Source: Lysobacter niastensis (lineage in GTDB: Bacteria > Pseudomonadota > Gammaproteobacteria > Xanthomonadales > Xanthomonadaceae). Taken from it: a stretch of 64,000 nucleotides of DNA. Below the pieces are notes generated by a model, which worked only from the letters and a program-made list of their open reading frames with translations, was not told the origin of the DNA and searched no databases. Where the stretch lies: the NCBI RefSeq assembly GCF_015453285.1, contig NZ_JADLZT010000010.1, positions 1 through 64,000 on the forward strand. Direction: 5' to 3'. The translations under genes were made by a program, and so were the position numbers. Below are positions 33,695-42,858 of the stretch, piece by piece; the first letter of the stretch is position 1; each line of letters starts with the position of its first letter.

Positions 33695-34915
33695 ATGAGT
33701 TTCCGCATCTCGCTCAGTGGCATGAACGCGGCCACGGCCGACCTCAACGTCACCTCCAACAACATCGCCAACTCCAACACCACCGGCTTCAAGCAGTCGC
33801 GCGCCGAGTTCGGCGACGTGTTCCCGGTGTCCAACTACGGTCTCTCGCGCAACGCCATCGGCGCCGGCGTCAAGCTGAGCCAGGTCGCGCAGCAGTTCGG
33901 CCAGGGCAACATCGAGTTCACCGGCAAGGCGCTGGACATCGCGATCAGCGGCCAGGGCTTCTTCACCCTCTCCAACCAGGGTTCGATGGTCTATTCGCGC
34001 GCCGGCAACTTCAGCCCCGACCGCGAGAACTACGTCGTCAACCCGGCGGGGCAGCGCCTGCAGGTGTTCCTGCCCAACCCATCCGGCAATGGCTTCGACA
34101 CCGGACGCCTGAGCGACCTGCGCCTGGCCAACGGCGACTCGCCGCCGCGCGCGACCGGCCTGGTCGAAGTCGGCACCAACCTGCCCACCAACGCCACTCC
34201 TCCGACGGTGACACCGTTCAATGCCGCCGATCCGGACACCTACACGCACACCACGTCGCTGACGGTGTACGACTCGCTCGGCGCGGCGCACACGCAGTCG
34301 ATGTACTTCGTGAAGACCGCCAATCCGAACGAATGGCAGGTGCACGTCGCCGTCGACGGCAATGCGGTCGGCGGCCCGACGACGCTGCAGTACACCAACA
34401 CCGGCGCGCTGCAGACGCCCGCCAACGGCCAGATCGCCTTGCCCGCCTACGCGACCACCAACGGTTCGGCTCCGCTGAACCTGACGCTGGATCTGGCCGG
34501 CTCCACCCAGTACGGCGAGAAGTTCAGCGTGTCGTCGCTGGTGCAGGACGGCCACGCGACCGGCCGCCTGACCGGCGTGGAAGTGTCGGCGGAAGGCATC
34601 GTCAATGCGCGCTACACCAACGGCGTGTCGACGCCGCTGGGCCAGCTGGCGCTGACCAACTTCTCCAATCCAGGCGGACTGCAGCCGCTGGGCGACAACG
34701 GCTGGGCCGAGACGATCGATTCGGGCGCGGCACGTCGCGGTTATGCGGGTTCCTCGGAGCTCGGCCAGGTGCAGGGCGGCGCGCTGGAAGCCTCCAACGT
34801 CGACCTCACCGAACAGCTGGTCAACATGATCACCGCGCAGCGCAACTTCCAGGCGAACGCGCAGATGATCCAGACCCAGGATCAGGTCACGCAGACCGTG
34901 ATCAACATCCGCTGA
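33695..34915 (+). CDS. flgE: Flagellar hook protein FlgE
   Basis: A 406-residue hook subunit. It has the N-terminal NVTSNNIANSNTTGFKQSRAEF rod/hook motif, central FlgE D2-type domain, and a C-terminal helix with VDLTEQLVNMITAQRNFQANAQMIQTQD. The start at 33695 has CAGGAG nearby and gives the canonical MSFRISLSGM N-terminus; the long open frame starting at 32933 is in the same frame but unrelated upstream. Confidence 0.96.
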   Translation: MSFRISLSGMNAATADLNVTSNNIANSNTTGFKQSRAEFGDVFPVSNYGLSRNAIGAGVKLSQVAQQFGQGNIEFTGKALDIAISGQGFFTLSNQGSMVYSRAGNFSPDRENYVVNPAGQRLQVFLPNPSGNGFDTGRLSDLRLANGDSPPRATGLVEVGTNLPTNATPPTVTPFNAADPDTYTHTTSLTVYDSLGAAHTQSMYFVKTANPNEWQVHVAVDGNAVGGPTTLQYTNTGALQTPANGQIALPAYATTNGSAPLNLTLDLAGSTQYGEKFSVSSLVQDGHATGRLTGVEVSAEGIVNARYTNGVSTPLGQLALTNFSNPGGLQPLGDNGWAETIDSGAARRGYAGSSELGQVQGGALEASNVDLTEQLVNMITAQRNFQANAQMIQTQDQVTQTVINIR

Positions 34916-34946
34916 TGTTGACCACGGATAACGCCGGGACGCCGCC

Positions 34947-35693
34947 ATGACCGACCGCGCGCTCTATATCGCCATGACCGGCGCCAGCGCCACGCTGAAG
35001 ACGCAGGCCTCGGTCTCGCACAACCTCGCCAATGCCGACACCGTCGGTTTCCAGGCCACGCTGAGCGGCACCGTCGCCGCGCCGGTGAGCGGTGCCGGAC
35101 ATGCCTCGCGCGTGGCGGCCTCGCATCAGACGCTCGGCATCAGCGGTGCGCGCGGTGCGTTGATCAACACCGGCAACCCGCTCGATGTCGCCCTCGATCC
35201 GGACCGCTGGCTGGCGGTGCAGGACGAGCGCGGCGGCGTCGCCTACACGCGCGCGGGCGACCTCAAGCTCAGCCCCAATGGCGTGCTGACCACGGCCAGC
35301 GGCCGCCCGGTGCTCGGCACCGACGGCGCGCCGATGACGATCCCGCCGCACCAGTCGCTCGACATAGGCGGCGACGGCACGATCTCGGTCGTGCCGCAGG
35401 GTCAGCCGGCTTCGACGATGACCCAGGCTGGTCGCCTGCAGATCGTCAGCGCCTCGACCAAGGATCTGGTGCGCGGCGACGACGGCCTTATGCGCGCCGC
35501 GCCCGGAAAAGAACCCGCACCGGCCGCCGGCAAGGTGCTGACCGGCGCCGTGGTTGAGGACAGCAACGTCGAAGCGACCTCGATGCTGGTGTCGATGATC
35601 CAGCTCGCGCGCCAGTTCGAAATGCAGGTACGCGTCTTGCAGAGCGGAGACGAGAACGCACGCTCCGCCAACTCCCTGCTCTCTTCGCGCTGA
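34947..35693 (+). CDS. flgF: Flagellar rod protein FlgF
   Basis: A 248-residue proximal-rod protein with MTDRALYIAMTGASATLKTQASVSHNLANADTVGFQ at the N-terminus and a C-terminal VEATSMLVSMIQLARQFEMQVR helix. It lies 31 bases after flgE and 28 bases before flgG, the usual order. Confidence 0.95.
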   Translation: MTDRALYIAMTGASATLKTQASVSHNLANADTVGFQATLSGTVAAPVSGAGHASRVAASHQTLGISGARGALINTGNPLDVALDPDRWLAVQDERGGVAYTRAGDLKLSPNGVLTTASGRPVLGTDGAPMTIPPHQSLDIGGDGTISVVPQGQPASTMTQAGRLQIVSASTKDLVRGDDGLMRAAPGKEPAPAAGKVLTGAVVEDSNVEATSMLVSMIQLARQFEMQVRVLQSGDENARSANSLLSSR

Positions 35694-35721
35694 CGAATCA
35701 GCGCCTCACTGAGGAAACGCC

Positions 35722-36507
35722 ATGACCCAGGCTCTGTGGATCGCCAAAACCGGCCTCGACGCGCAGCAGACGCGCATGGCGGTGATTTCCAACAACCTCG
35801 CCAACACCAACACCACCGGCTTCAAGCGCGACCGCGCCAGCTTCGAGGACCTGCTCTACCAGACCGTGCGCCAACCCGGCGGCGCGACCTCCGAGCAGAC
35901 ACAGCTGCCGACCGGCCTGAGCACCGGCACCGGCGTGCGTGTCGCGGCCACCGCCAAGGAATTCTCCCAGGGCAACCTCGCGCAGACCGGCAACGCGCTC
36001 GATGTGGCCATCGACGGCCGCGGCTTCTTCGAAGTGCTGATGCCCGACGGCAGCACCGCCTACACGCGCGACGGCAACTTCAAGACCGGCCCGCAGGGCG
36101 AGCTCGTCACCAACGCCGGCTACGCGGTGCAGCCCGGCATCCAGCTGCCGGAAGGCGTGCAGGGCATCACCATCGGCGCCGACGGCACCGTCAGCGTGAG
36201 GGTGGCGGGACAGTCCGACTCGGTGCAGATCGGCGCGTTGACGCTGGCCGACTTCGTCAATCCGGCCGGTCTGCAGGCGATCGGCGGCAACCTGTATGTC
36301 GAGACCGGCGCCAGCGGCCCGGCGCAGAGCGGTTCGCCTTCGCAGGGCGGCCTCGGCCGGCTGGCACAGGGCTCGCTGGAAGGCTCCAACGTGAATGTCG
36401 TCGAAGAACTGGTGTCGATGATCGAGACGCAGCGCGCGTACGAGACCAACGCCAAGGCGATCTCGACCACCGACTCGATGCTCGGCTTTCTCAACAACAA
36501 CCTGTGA
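35722..36507 (+). CDS. flgG: Distal rod protein FlgG
   Basis: A 261-residue rod subunit, the standard FlgG length. It has [31 protein letters not shown] at the N-terminus and a C-terminal [27 protein letters not shown] helix. A GAGGAAACGCC ribosome site precedes the ATG. Confidence 0.97.
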   Translation: MTQALWIAKTGLDAQQTRMAVISNNLANTNTTGFKRDRASFEDLLYQTVRQPGGATSEQTQLPTGLSTGTGVRVAATAKEFSQGNLAQTGNALDVAIDGRGFFEVLMPDGSTAYTRDGNFKTGPQGELVTNAGYAVQPGIQLPEGVQGITIGADGTVSVRVAGQSDSVQIGALTLADFVNPAGLQAIGGNLYVETGASGPAQSGSPSQGGLGRLAQGSLEGSNVNVVEELVSMIETQRAYETNAKAISTTDSMLGFLNNNL

Positions 36508-36515
36508 GCACGGCC

Positions 36516-37232
36516 ATGCTCCTGCGCACCACGTCCCTGCGCATCATGTTCCTGCACACCGGTGCCGCTTCCGTCGTCATGCTCGCGCTCGGCGGCTGCG
36601 CCGCGCTGGTCGGCGACGTGCGTCCCTACGAGCCGCTGGCGCCGATGCCGGCGCCTGTCGTGGTTGCGCCATCCGGCGGCGCCAGCGAAGGTTCGATCTA
36701 TCCCGGCAGCCGCGCCCTGCGCCTCTTCGAGGACAACAAGGCGCGCGAAGTCGGCGATCTCGTCACCATCGTGCTGGTCGAGAGCACCAACGCGCGCACC
36801 CAGGCCAATACGTCGGTCACCAAGGACAGCACCATCGACATGGCGGCTCCCACGATCGCCGGCGTGCCGATCACCTATAACGGCAACAACCTGCTGCAGG
36901 CTTCGGTCGAGGGCTCGCGCGATTTCGAAGGCGCGGGCAACAGCACGCAGAGCAACCGCCTCGACGGTTCGGTGACGGCCACGGTCGTGCAGAACCTCGG
37001 CAACGGCAACCTTCTGGTCCGCGGCGAGAAGCGCCTGCGCCTGAACCAGGGGGACGAACTGGTGCAGGTTCAAGGAATCGTCCGCGTCGCCGATATCGGT
37101 CCCGACAACCGCATAGCGTCCGACCGCGTCGGCGATGCGCGCATCGTCTATGGCGGGCGCGGCACGCTGGCCCGCTCCAACGCGATGGGCTGGCTGGGAC
37201 GCTTCTTCAATTCGGCTGTTTATCCCTACTGA
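36516..37232 (+). CDS. flgH: L-ring lipoprotein FlgH
   Basis: A 238-residue outer-membrane ring subunit with a lipobox (LGGC, Cys near residue 28) and conserved RALRLFEDNKAREVGDLVTIVLVESTNA, NLLVRGEKRLRLNQGDE and ARIVYGGRGTL stretches. The start could be the ATG at 36516 or a GTG at 36504 overlapping the flgG stop; both give acceptable signal peptides. It is followed nine bases later by flgI. Confidence 0.94.
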   Translation: MLLRTTSLRIMFLHTGAASVVMLALGGCAALVGDVRPYEPLAPMPAPVVVAPSGGASEGSIYPGSRALRLFEDNKAREVGDLVTIVLVESTNARTQANTSVTKDSTIDMAAPTIAGVPITYNGNNLLQASVEGSRDFEGAGNSTQSNRLDGSVTATVVQNLGNGNLLVRGEKRLRLNQGDELVQVQGIVRVADIGPDNRIASDRVGDARIVYGGRGTLARSNAMGWLGRFFNSAVYPY

Positions 37233-37241
37233 GGTGGCGTC

Positions 37242-38519
37242 GTGAAATCCCTGACCGATCTCGCACGCACCTGGCTCGCAACATCCCGGCGATCTGACAC
37301 CGTTCGTCCTGAGCGTAGCGCTCCAGCGCGGAGTCGAAGGGCGAGCGAACCTGCAGCGCATCCGGCCCGTCCATCCTTCGACTCCGGCACTGCGTGCCTA
37401 CGCTCAGGACGAACGGTATTTCTTTCCGCCGTCGGTGCGATGTTCGTTCTGTTCGCCACCGGTGCCATCACCCCCGCCCACGCCGAGCGCATCAAGGACC
37501 TCGCGCAGGTGGCCGGCGTGCGCGGAAATCCGCTGGTGGGCTACGGTCTCGTCGTCGGCCTCGACGGAAGCGGCGACCGCACCAGCCAGACGCCGTTCAC
37601 CGTGCAGAGCCTGAAGACGATGCTCGACCAGCTCGGCGTCAGCATTCCGCCGGGCGTGAACCCGCAGCTGAAGAACGTCGCCGCGGTCGCCATCCACGCC
37701 GAGCTTCCGCCTTATTCCAAGCCTGGCCAGAGCATCGACGTCACCGTGTCCTCGATCGGCAACGCTGGTTCGCTGCGCGGGGGCAGCCTGTTGATGGCGC
37801 CGCTGCGCGGTGCCGACGGCGAGGTGTACGCGATCGCCCAGGGCAACCTGGTCGTGTCGGGTTTCGGTGCCTCCGGCAAGGACGGTTCGCGCATCTCGGT
37901 CAATGTTCCCAACAGCGGCAGCATTCCCAACGGCGCCATCGTCGAGCGCGCCGTCGCCGGTGCAGCGCCCGCGGGCAACGTCACGCTGAACCTGCACGAG
38001 GCCGATTTCACCACGGCATCGCGCATCGTCTCGGCCATCGACGGCGCGTTCGGCAACGGCCGCGCGCATGCGGTCGACGCCGTCACCATCGAAGTGATGC
38101 CGCCGGCCGGCATGGATCGCGTCGGTTTCCTGGCACGGCTGGAATCGCTGGACGTCGCACCGGGCACGTCGGCAGCCAAGGTCATCGTTAACTCGCGCAC
38201 CGGCACGGTGGTGATGGGTGGCCAGGTCGACGTGCTGCCGGCGGCGGTTTCGCACGGCTCGCTGACCGTGTCGATCACCGAGAACGCGCAGGTCAGCCAG
38301 CCGGCGCCGTTCGGCGACGGCCGTTCCGTGGTGACGCAGCAGTCGAGCATCGAAGCCAGCCAGGATGGCGGCCGCATGTTCCTGTTCCAGGGCGGCACGT
38401 CGCTGGAGGCCATCGTGCGCGCGGTTAACGCGGTCGGCGCCGCGCCGGGCGACATCGTCGCGATCCTGGAAGCGCTCAAGCGCGCCGGTGCGCTGCGTGC
38501 GGAGCTCGAGGTGATCTAG
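37242..38519 (+). CDS. flgI: P-ring protein FlgI with a repeat element inserted in its signal-peptide region
   Basis: A 425-codon gene whose mature part (from Glu82 after AHA) is an ordinary ~344-residue Flg[22 protein letters not shown] and [22 protein letters not shown] are intact. The N-terminus is abnormal. Residues 1-19 ([19 protein letters not shown]) look like a normal n-region and residues 60-81 like a normal hydrophobic core and cleavage site, but residues 20-58 are encoded by a 119-bp palindromic repeat (37299-37417) read in frame without stops. GTG at 37242 has GAGGTGG upstream. The alternative ATG at 37440 would leave a 15-residue signal without basic residues. Export may be impaired or may tolerate the Arg-rich extension. 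Confidence 0.9.
   Translation: MKSLTDLARTWLATSRRSDTVRPERSAPARSRRASEPAAHPARPSFDSGTACLRSGRTVFLSAVGAMFVLFATGAITPAHAERIKDLAQVAGVRGNPLVGYGLVVGLDGSGDRTSQTPFTVQSLKTMLDQLGVSIPPGVNPQLKNVAAVAIHAELPPYSKPGQSIDVTVSSIGNAGSLRGGSLLMAPLRGADGEVYAIAQGNLVVSGFGASGKDGSRISVNVPNSGSIPNGAIVERAVAGAAPAGNVTLNLHEADFTTASRIVSAIDGAFGNGRAHAVDAVTIEVMPPAGMDRVGFLARLESLDVAPGTSAAKVIVNSRTGTVVMGGQVDVLPAAVSHGSLTVSITENAQVSQPAPFGDGRSVVTQQSSIEASQDGGRMFLFQGGTSLEAIVRAVNAVGAAPGDIVAILEALKRAGALRAELEVI
37299..37417. repeat. Palindromic element, copy 1, inside flgI
   Basis: ACCGTTCGTCCTGAGCGTAG at the left is the exact reverse complement of the last 20 bases. Inside are gagtcgaaggg and its near-inverse atccttcgactccg, so the element can fold into a long cruciform. 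Same family as 51777-51893 and 62917-63035. Confidence 0.93.
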
Positions 38520-38544
38520 GCACGCGTCTTGCCTTGAACTACAC

Positions 38545-39507
38545 ATGCGTCTCCCCTCCGCCACCGCCATCCCGCTCGCGCCTTCGAACGACACGCCACG
38601 TTCGCGGATCGAGACGGCTGCGCGCGAGCTGGAGGCGCAGTTCGCGCAGATGCTGCTGAAGTCGATGCGCAGAGCGAGCTTCGGCGACCCGCTGATGGGC
38701 GACAGCACCTATCGCGACATGTACGACCAGCAACTGTCGCGCGAGCTGACCAAGGGACGCGGACTCGGGTTGGCACCGATGATCGTGCGCCAGCTCGAAG
38801 GCCGCACGTCATCCTCAGCAACTGCCGGTCCGCAGGACGGCTCGATGCCACTGCCCTCGCCCGCCGGAGCGGGGACCGTGCTTCCGCTACAAGCGCCTGC
38901 CGGCGCACTGCCACTGGCACCCAGCGACAACGGCGTTTCGCTGCCGGCCGCTGCACTGCCTCACATGCCGGTGACATCGGCGCAGCAGGCTTGCCCGCCC
39001 GACGCTCCACTCGACTGCAGCAGCCCCGAAGCCTTCGTGCGATCGATCTGGCCGCACGCCCAGCGCACGGCCGAGGAACTCGGCGTTTCGCCCAAGGCGC
39101 TGGTCGCGCAGGCCGCGCTGGAGACCGGCTGGGGCCGCCGCCTCGTCGGACATGGCGAGACGACGTCGCACAACCTGTTCGGCATCAAGGCGGGATCGCG
39201 CTGGCAGGGCGCGCGCGTCAACGCGGGCACGCACGAGTTCGTCGATGGCGTGCGCCGCGCCGAGCGCGCCGACTTCCGTGCGTATGACTCGGCCGGCGAG
39301 AGCTTCGCCGACTACGCGCAGTTGCTCGGCCATCCGCGCTATGCCGCGGCGCGCGCCGCGGGGCAGGACACGCATCGCTTCGCGCAGGCACTGCAGGGCG
39401 CCGGCTACGCCACCGATCCGGCGTACGCAGACAAGATCAACGCCATCGCCAATGGCCCCACCCTCCACCGCGCGCTCGCCGACCTCGGCGGCGCAGAACG
39501 GGGATAA
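38545..39507 (+). CDS. flgJ: Flagellar rod-assembly protein/muramidase FlgJ
   Basis: A 320-residue bifunctional protein. The N-terminal rod-cap domain (about residues 20-95) has ARELEAQFAQMLLKSMRRA, and the C-terminal glucosaminidase domain (about 160-310) has SPKALVAQAALETGWGRR with the catalytic Glu and HNLFGIKAG. It cuts peptidoglycan to let the rod through. The middle linker (about 100-155) is Pro/Ala-rich. Confidence 0.95.
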   Translation: MRLPSATAIPLAPSNDTPRSRIETAARELEAQFAQMLLKSMRRASFGDPLMGDSTYRDMYDQQLSRELTKGRGLGLAPMIVRQLEGRTSSSATAGPQDGSMPLPSPAGAGTVLPLQAPAGALPLAPSDNGVSLPAAALPHMPVTSAQQACPPDAPLDCSSPEAFVRSIWPHAQRTAEELGVSPKALVAQAALETGWGRRLVGHGETTSHNLFGIKAGSRWQGARVNAGTHEFVDGVRRAERADFRAYDSAGESFADYAQLLGHPRYAAARAAGQDTHRFAQALQGAGYATDPAYADKINAIANGPTLHRALADLGGAERG

Positions 39508-39510
39508 CCC

Positions 39511-41391
39511 ATGACGGGAATGCTTTCGACCGGTAGCTCGGCCCTGCTCGCCTTCCAGCGCGCACTGTCGACCGTCGGCCACAACGTCGCCAACGCCGCC
39601 ACGCCCGGTTACAGCCGCCAGCGCGTCGACCTGGTCGCGAGACCCGGCATCGATCGCGGCGCCGGCGCCATCGGCACGGGCGTGGACGTGCAAGCGCTGC
39701 AGCGCCTTGCCGACAGCCTCGTGTTCGCTCGGCAGATCGACAGCAGCGGCGAAGTCGGGCGCCTGCAGCAGCTCTCCGATTCCGCGAGCCGCGTCGACAA
39801 GCTGCTGTCCGACAGTGCCAGTGGATTGTCCGGGCCGTGGTCGGCGTTCTTCGGCGCCGTGGAAGGCGTGGTGTCGGCGCCGACCTCGCAGGTCGCGCGC
39901 TCGCAGCTGCTCGACAGCGCGCGCCAGCTGACCTCGCGCTGGCAGTCGATCGACGGCCAGCTCGCGCGCATGGAAAGCGACACCAACGCCGACCTGAAGG
40001 CGCACGTCGAGTCCGCCAACCAGCTCGCCAACGAGATCGCCAACCTCAACCGCGACATCGTCGGCGCCGGCAGCAATGCCTCGCCGGACCTGATCGACCA
40101 GCGCGCGCTGCGCATCAACAAGCTCGCTGCGCTGGTCGGCGTCACCGCGGTCGAGCAGGACAACGGCGCGATCAACCTCTTCACCACCGGCGGCCAGCCC
40201 CTGGTGCTGAACCAGCGCGCGATGGGCCTGGCGACCACGCAGGATCCGTACCGCTCCGACCGCCTGCAGCTCGCCGTGCAGGGCGCACAGGGACCGGTGC
40301 CGCTGCCGGCCGGCACGGTATCGGGCGAGATCGGCGGCCTGCTGGAGTTCCGCAGCCGCGTGCTCGATCCGTCGCGCGCCGAACTCGGCCGCCTCGCCAC
40401 CGCGTTCGCGCAGAGCTTCAACGCCACGCAACGCGCGGGTGTCGACTACAACGGCAATCCCGGCGCGGATGTGTTCTCGATTCCGCCGCCGCGCACCTCC
40501 GCGCACTCCGGCAATACCGGCACGGCGACGCTGTCGGCGAGCATCGCCGACCTCGGCCAGCTCACCGGCCAGGACGTGGTGCTGCGCTTCGACGGCACCG
40601 CCTGGAACGCGACGCGCGCCGGCAGCGGCGAAGCCGTGCCGATCACCGGCACCGGCAACGCCGCCGATCCGCTGCGCGTCGGTGGTGTCTCTCTGGTCGT
40701 CGGCGGCACGCCCGCCAGCGGCGACCGCTTCATGCTGCAGCCGACGGCCGCAGCCGCCGCCAACATCCGCGTGTCGATGACCGATCCCAACGGCATCGCC
40801 GCCGCGCAGCCGATCCAGTCCACCATCGACGAGGCCAACCTCGGCAACGCCAAGCCGGGCGCGACCAGGGTGACCGATCCCATCGCGTTCGCCAGCTTCG
40901 CCGGCGCGACGATCGATTTCATCGACGCCAACCAGTACACGATCGATGGCGCCGGCCCGTTCGGCTACACGCCCGGCACCCCGATCGCCGGCAACGGCTG
41001 GTCATTGTCGTTGGAAGGCACGCCCGCTGCCGGGGACAGCTTCACGCTCGCGCGCACGCCGCCGCGCTCCAGCGACAACGCCAACGCGCGCCTGCTGGCC
41101 GCGATCGACGACAACCCGGTGCTTGCCGGTGGCACGCTCGCCCTCACCACCGCGATGTCGCAGTTCAGCGGCAGCATCGGTTCGGAGGCGCGCCACGCCA
41201 AGCTGACCCTGGATGCGCAGACCGCGATCGACAAGCAGGTCGCGGCCGAGGTGGACTCGCTGTCGGGCGTCAACCTCGACGAGGAAGCCGCGAACCTGAT
41301 GCGCTTCCAGCAGGCCTACCAGGCCGCCGCGCAGGTGATCAGCACGGCCGACACGATGTTCCAGACGCTGCTGTCGTCCGTGCGCCGCTGA
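39511..41391 (+). CDS. flgK: Hook-filament junction protein FlgK (HAP1)
   Basis: A 626-residue protein with the N-terminal LSTVGHNVANAATPGYSRQRVDL motif and C-terminal GVNLDEEAANLMRFQQAYQAAAQVISTAD helix. The central part has repeated Ala/Gly/Thr-rich strands. The gene starts three bases after flgJ with GGGGATAACCC upstream. Confidence 0.95.
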   Translation: MTGMLSTGSSALLAFQRALSTVGHNVANAATPGYSRQRVDLVARPGIDRGAGAIGTGVDVQALQRLADSLVFARQIDSSGEVGRLQQLSDSASRVDKLLSDSASGLSGPWSAFFGAVEGVVSAPTSQVARSQLLDSARQLTSRWQSIDGQLARMESDTNADLKAHVESANQLANEIANLNRDIVGAGSNASPDLIDQRALRINKLAALVGVTAVEQDNGAINLFTTGGQPLVLNQRAMGLATTQDPYRSDRLQLAVQGAQGPVPLPAGTVSGEIGGLLEFRSRVLDPSRAELGRLATAFAQSFNATQRAGVDYNGNPGADVFSIPPPRTSAHSGNTGTATLSASIADLGQLTGQDVVLRFDGTAWNATRAGSGEAVPITGTGNAADPLRVGGVSLVVGGTPASGDRFMLQPTAAAAANIRVSMTDPNGIAAAQPIQSTIDEANLGNAKPGATRVTDPIAFASFAGATIDFIDANQYTIDGAGPFGYTPGTPIAGNGWSLSLEGTPAAGDSFTLARTPPRSSDNANARLLAAIDDNPVLAGGTLALTTAMSQFSGSIGSEARHAKLTLDAQTAIDKQVAAEVDSLSGVNLDEEAANLMRFQQAYQAAAQVISTADTMFQTLLSSVRR

Positions 41392-41405
41392 CCGGAGACG
41401 ACCAG

Positions 41406-42611
41406 ATGATGCGGGTTTCCACGAACGGGTTGTTCCTGCAGGGCCTCAACGCGATGCTGCAGCGCCAGCAGGAGCTTTCGCGCACGCAGCTCGAACTGGG
41501 CAGCAAGCAGAAGCTGCTGCAGGCCTCGGACGATCCCGCGGCCTGGGCGAGCGCACAGCGGCTCGACCATGCCGTCGCCAAGCTGGAGCAGTACGGCCGC
41601 AGCGGCGATACCGTCGAACACCGCCTGCGCCTGCAGGAAGAAGCCATGGCCGACAGCACCGCGGCGCTATCGCGCGCGGCCGAGCTGACCGTGCAAGGCA
41701 ACAACGCGACGCTGTCGAGCGAGGAGCGCAAGCTGATCGCTGCCGAGTTGCGCAGCCTGCGCAGCGAACTGCTCGGCATCGCCAACCGCGACGACGGCAC
41801 CGGCCGGCGGCTGTTCGCCGGCACGCGCGACGGCATCTCCCCGTTTTCCGAGAGCGGCGGCCAGGTGAGCTATGCCGGCGACGACGGCCGCAACCTGGTC
41901 GACGTCGGCCCCGATCTATCCGTCGCCGACACCGATCCTGGCAGCGCGATCTTCATGCGCGTGCGCACGGGCGACGGCGTCGTGCGCGGCAGCGCTGCTG
42001 CCGGCAACGGCGGCACCGGAATTTTGCAGTCGACGGCGCTGACCGACACCGCGGCGTGGAACGCAGCCGCATCGCCGCTGCAGGTGCAGTTCACCGCGGC
42101 CAATGCGTGGCAGGCGGTCGATGCCGGCGGCACGGTCGTGGCCAGCGGTGCCTACGCTTCGGGCCAGTCGATCACCGTGGCCGGCACGCGCTTCACGATC
42201 ACCGGCGCACCGAACCCGGGCGACAGTTTCACGCTCGAGCACGCACCGACGCGCGACGTGTTCGCGACGCTCGACTCGATCGCCGATGCGCTGGAAGCAC
42301 CGCTCGTGACCGACGCCGACCGCGCCCGCGCCAACAACGCGATCGGCGCGGCGATCGGCGACATCGCCACGGCGCAGACCCACTTCTCGGCAGTGCGCGC
42401 CGATACCGGCGCGCGCCTGTCCACGTTGGACAAGGCCGCCGATACGCGGGAAGCCTCGGACATCTCGTTGCAGGAAACGCTGTCGGGACTGCGCGACCTC
42501 GATTACGCCGAGGCGGCCTCGCGGCTGGCGATGCAGATGACCGCGCTCGACGCGGCCCAGCAGGTGATGTTGAAGACGCAGTCGCTATCGCTGTTCGACA
42601 AGATGCGGTGA
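41406..42611 (+). CDS. flgL: Hook-filament junction protein FlgL (HAP3)
   Basis: A 401-residue flagellin-like protein. N-terminal MRVSTNGLFLQGLNAMLQRQQEL and ELTVQGNNATLSSEERKLIAAELRSLRSELLGIAN helices and the C-terminal DYAEAASRLAMQMTALDAAQQVMLKTQSLSLFD are typical. Two adjacent ATGs (41406, 41409) could start it. It is the last gene of the flgB operon. Confidence 0.95.
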   Translation: MMRVSTNGLFLQGLNAMLQRQQELSRTQLELGSKQKLLQASDDPAAWASAQRLDHAVAKLEQYGRSGDTVEHRLRLQEEAMADSTAALSRAAELTVQGNNATLSSEERKLIAAELRSLRSELLGIANRDDGTGRRLFAGTRDGISPFSESGGQVSYAGDDGRNLVDVGPDLSVADTDPGSAIFMRVRTGDGVVRGSAAAGNGGTGILQSTALTDTAAWNAAASPLQVQFTAANAWQAVDAGGTVVASGAYASGQSITVAGTRFTITGAPNPGDSFTLEHAPTRDVFATLDSIADALEAPLVTDADRARANNAIGAAIGDIATAQTHFSAVRADTGARLSTLDKAADTREASDISLQETLSGLRDLDYAEAASRLAMQMTALDAAQQVMLKTQSLSLFDKMR

Positions 42612-42732
42612 TGGGGGCGGGGCCTCACCTTCCCGGCGGATACGCACGGGGCGGAAGGAGGAAGACCGTCACGGAATGGATGTGCGTGGAGAAAGGGAAA
42701 CGGGGACCAGGCGGCAAACGAAAAAAGGCCGC

Positions 42733-42759
42733 TAAAGCTTGACAACCCGGCGCCGTTAT
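42733..42759 (+). promoter_or_regulatory. Sigma-28 (FliA) promoter for fliC
   Basis: TAAAGCTT and GCCGTTAT are separated by 11 bases, a near-perfect FliA site. The fliC ATG is 100 bases downstream. The rest of 42612-42858 holds no gene that I can support. Confidence 0.93.
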
Positions 42760-42858
42760 TCATCACAGCAGCGGCGCGGGCCCCAAAGCCAACACCCTGC
42801 GATAGCCGGCCCAGGCCCTTCGCGCCGCCGGGTTCCCACCTTCCAGGAGACCGCAATC

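Noticed and set aside
39837-41400. In-frame extension upstream of flgL across flgK
   Set aside because: Out-of-frame reading of flgK; FlgL begins at MMRVSTNGLFL with normal length.
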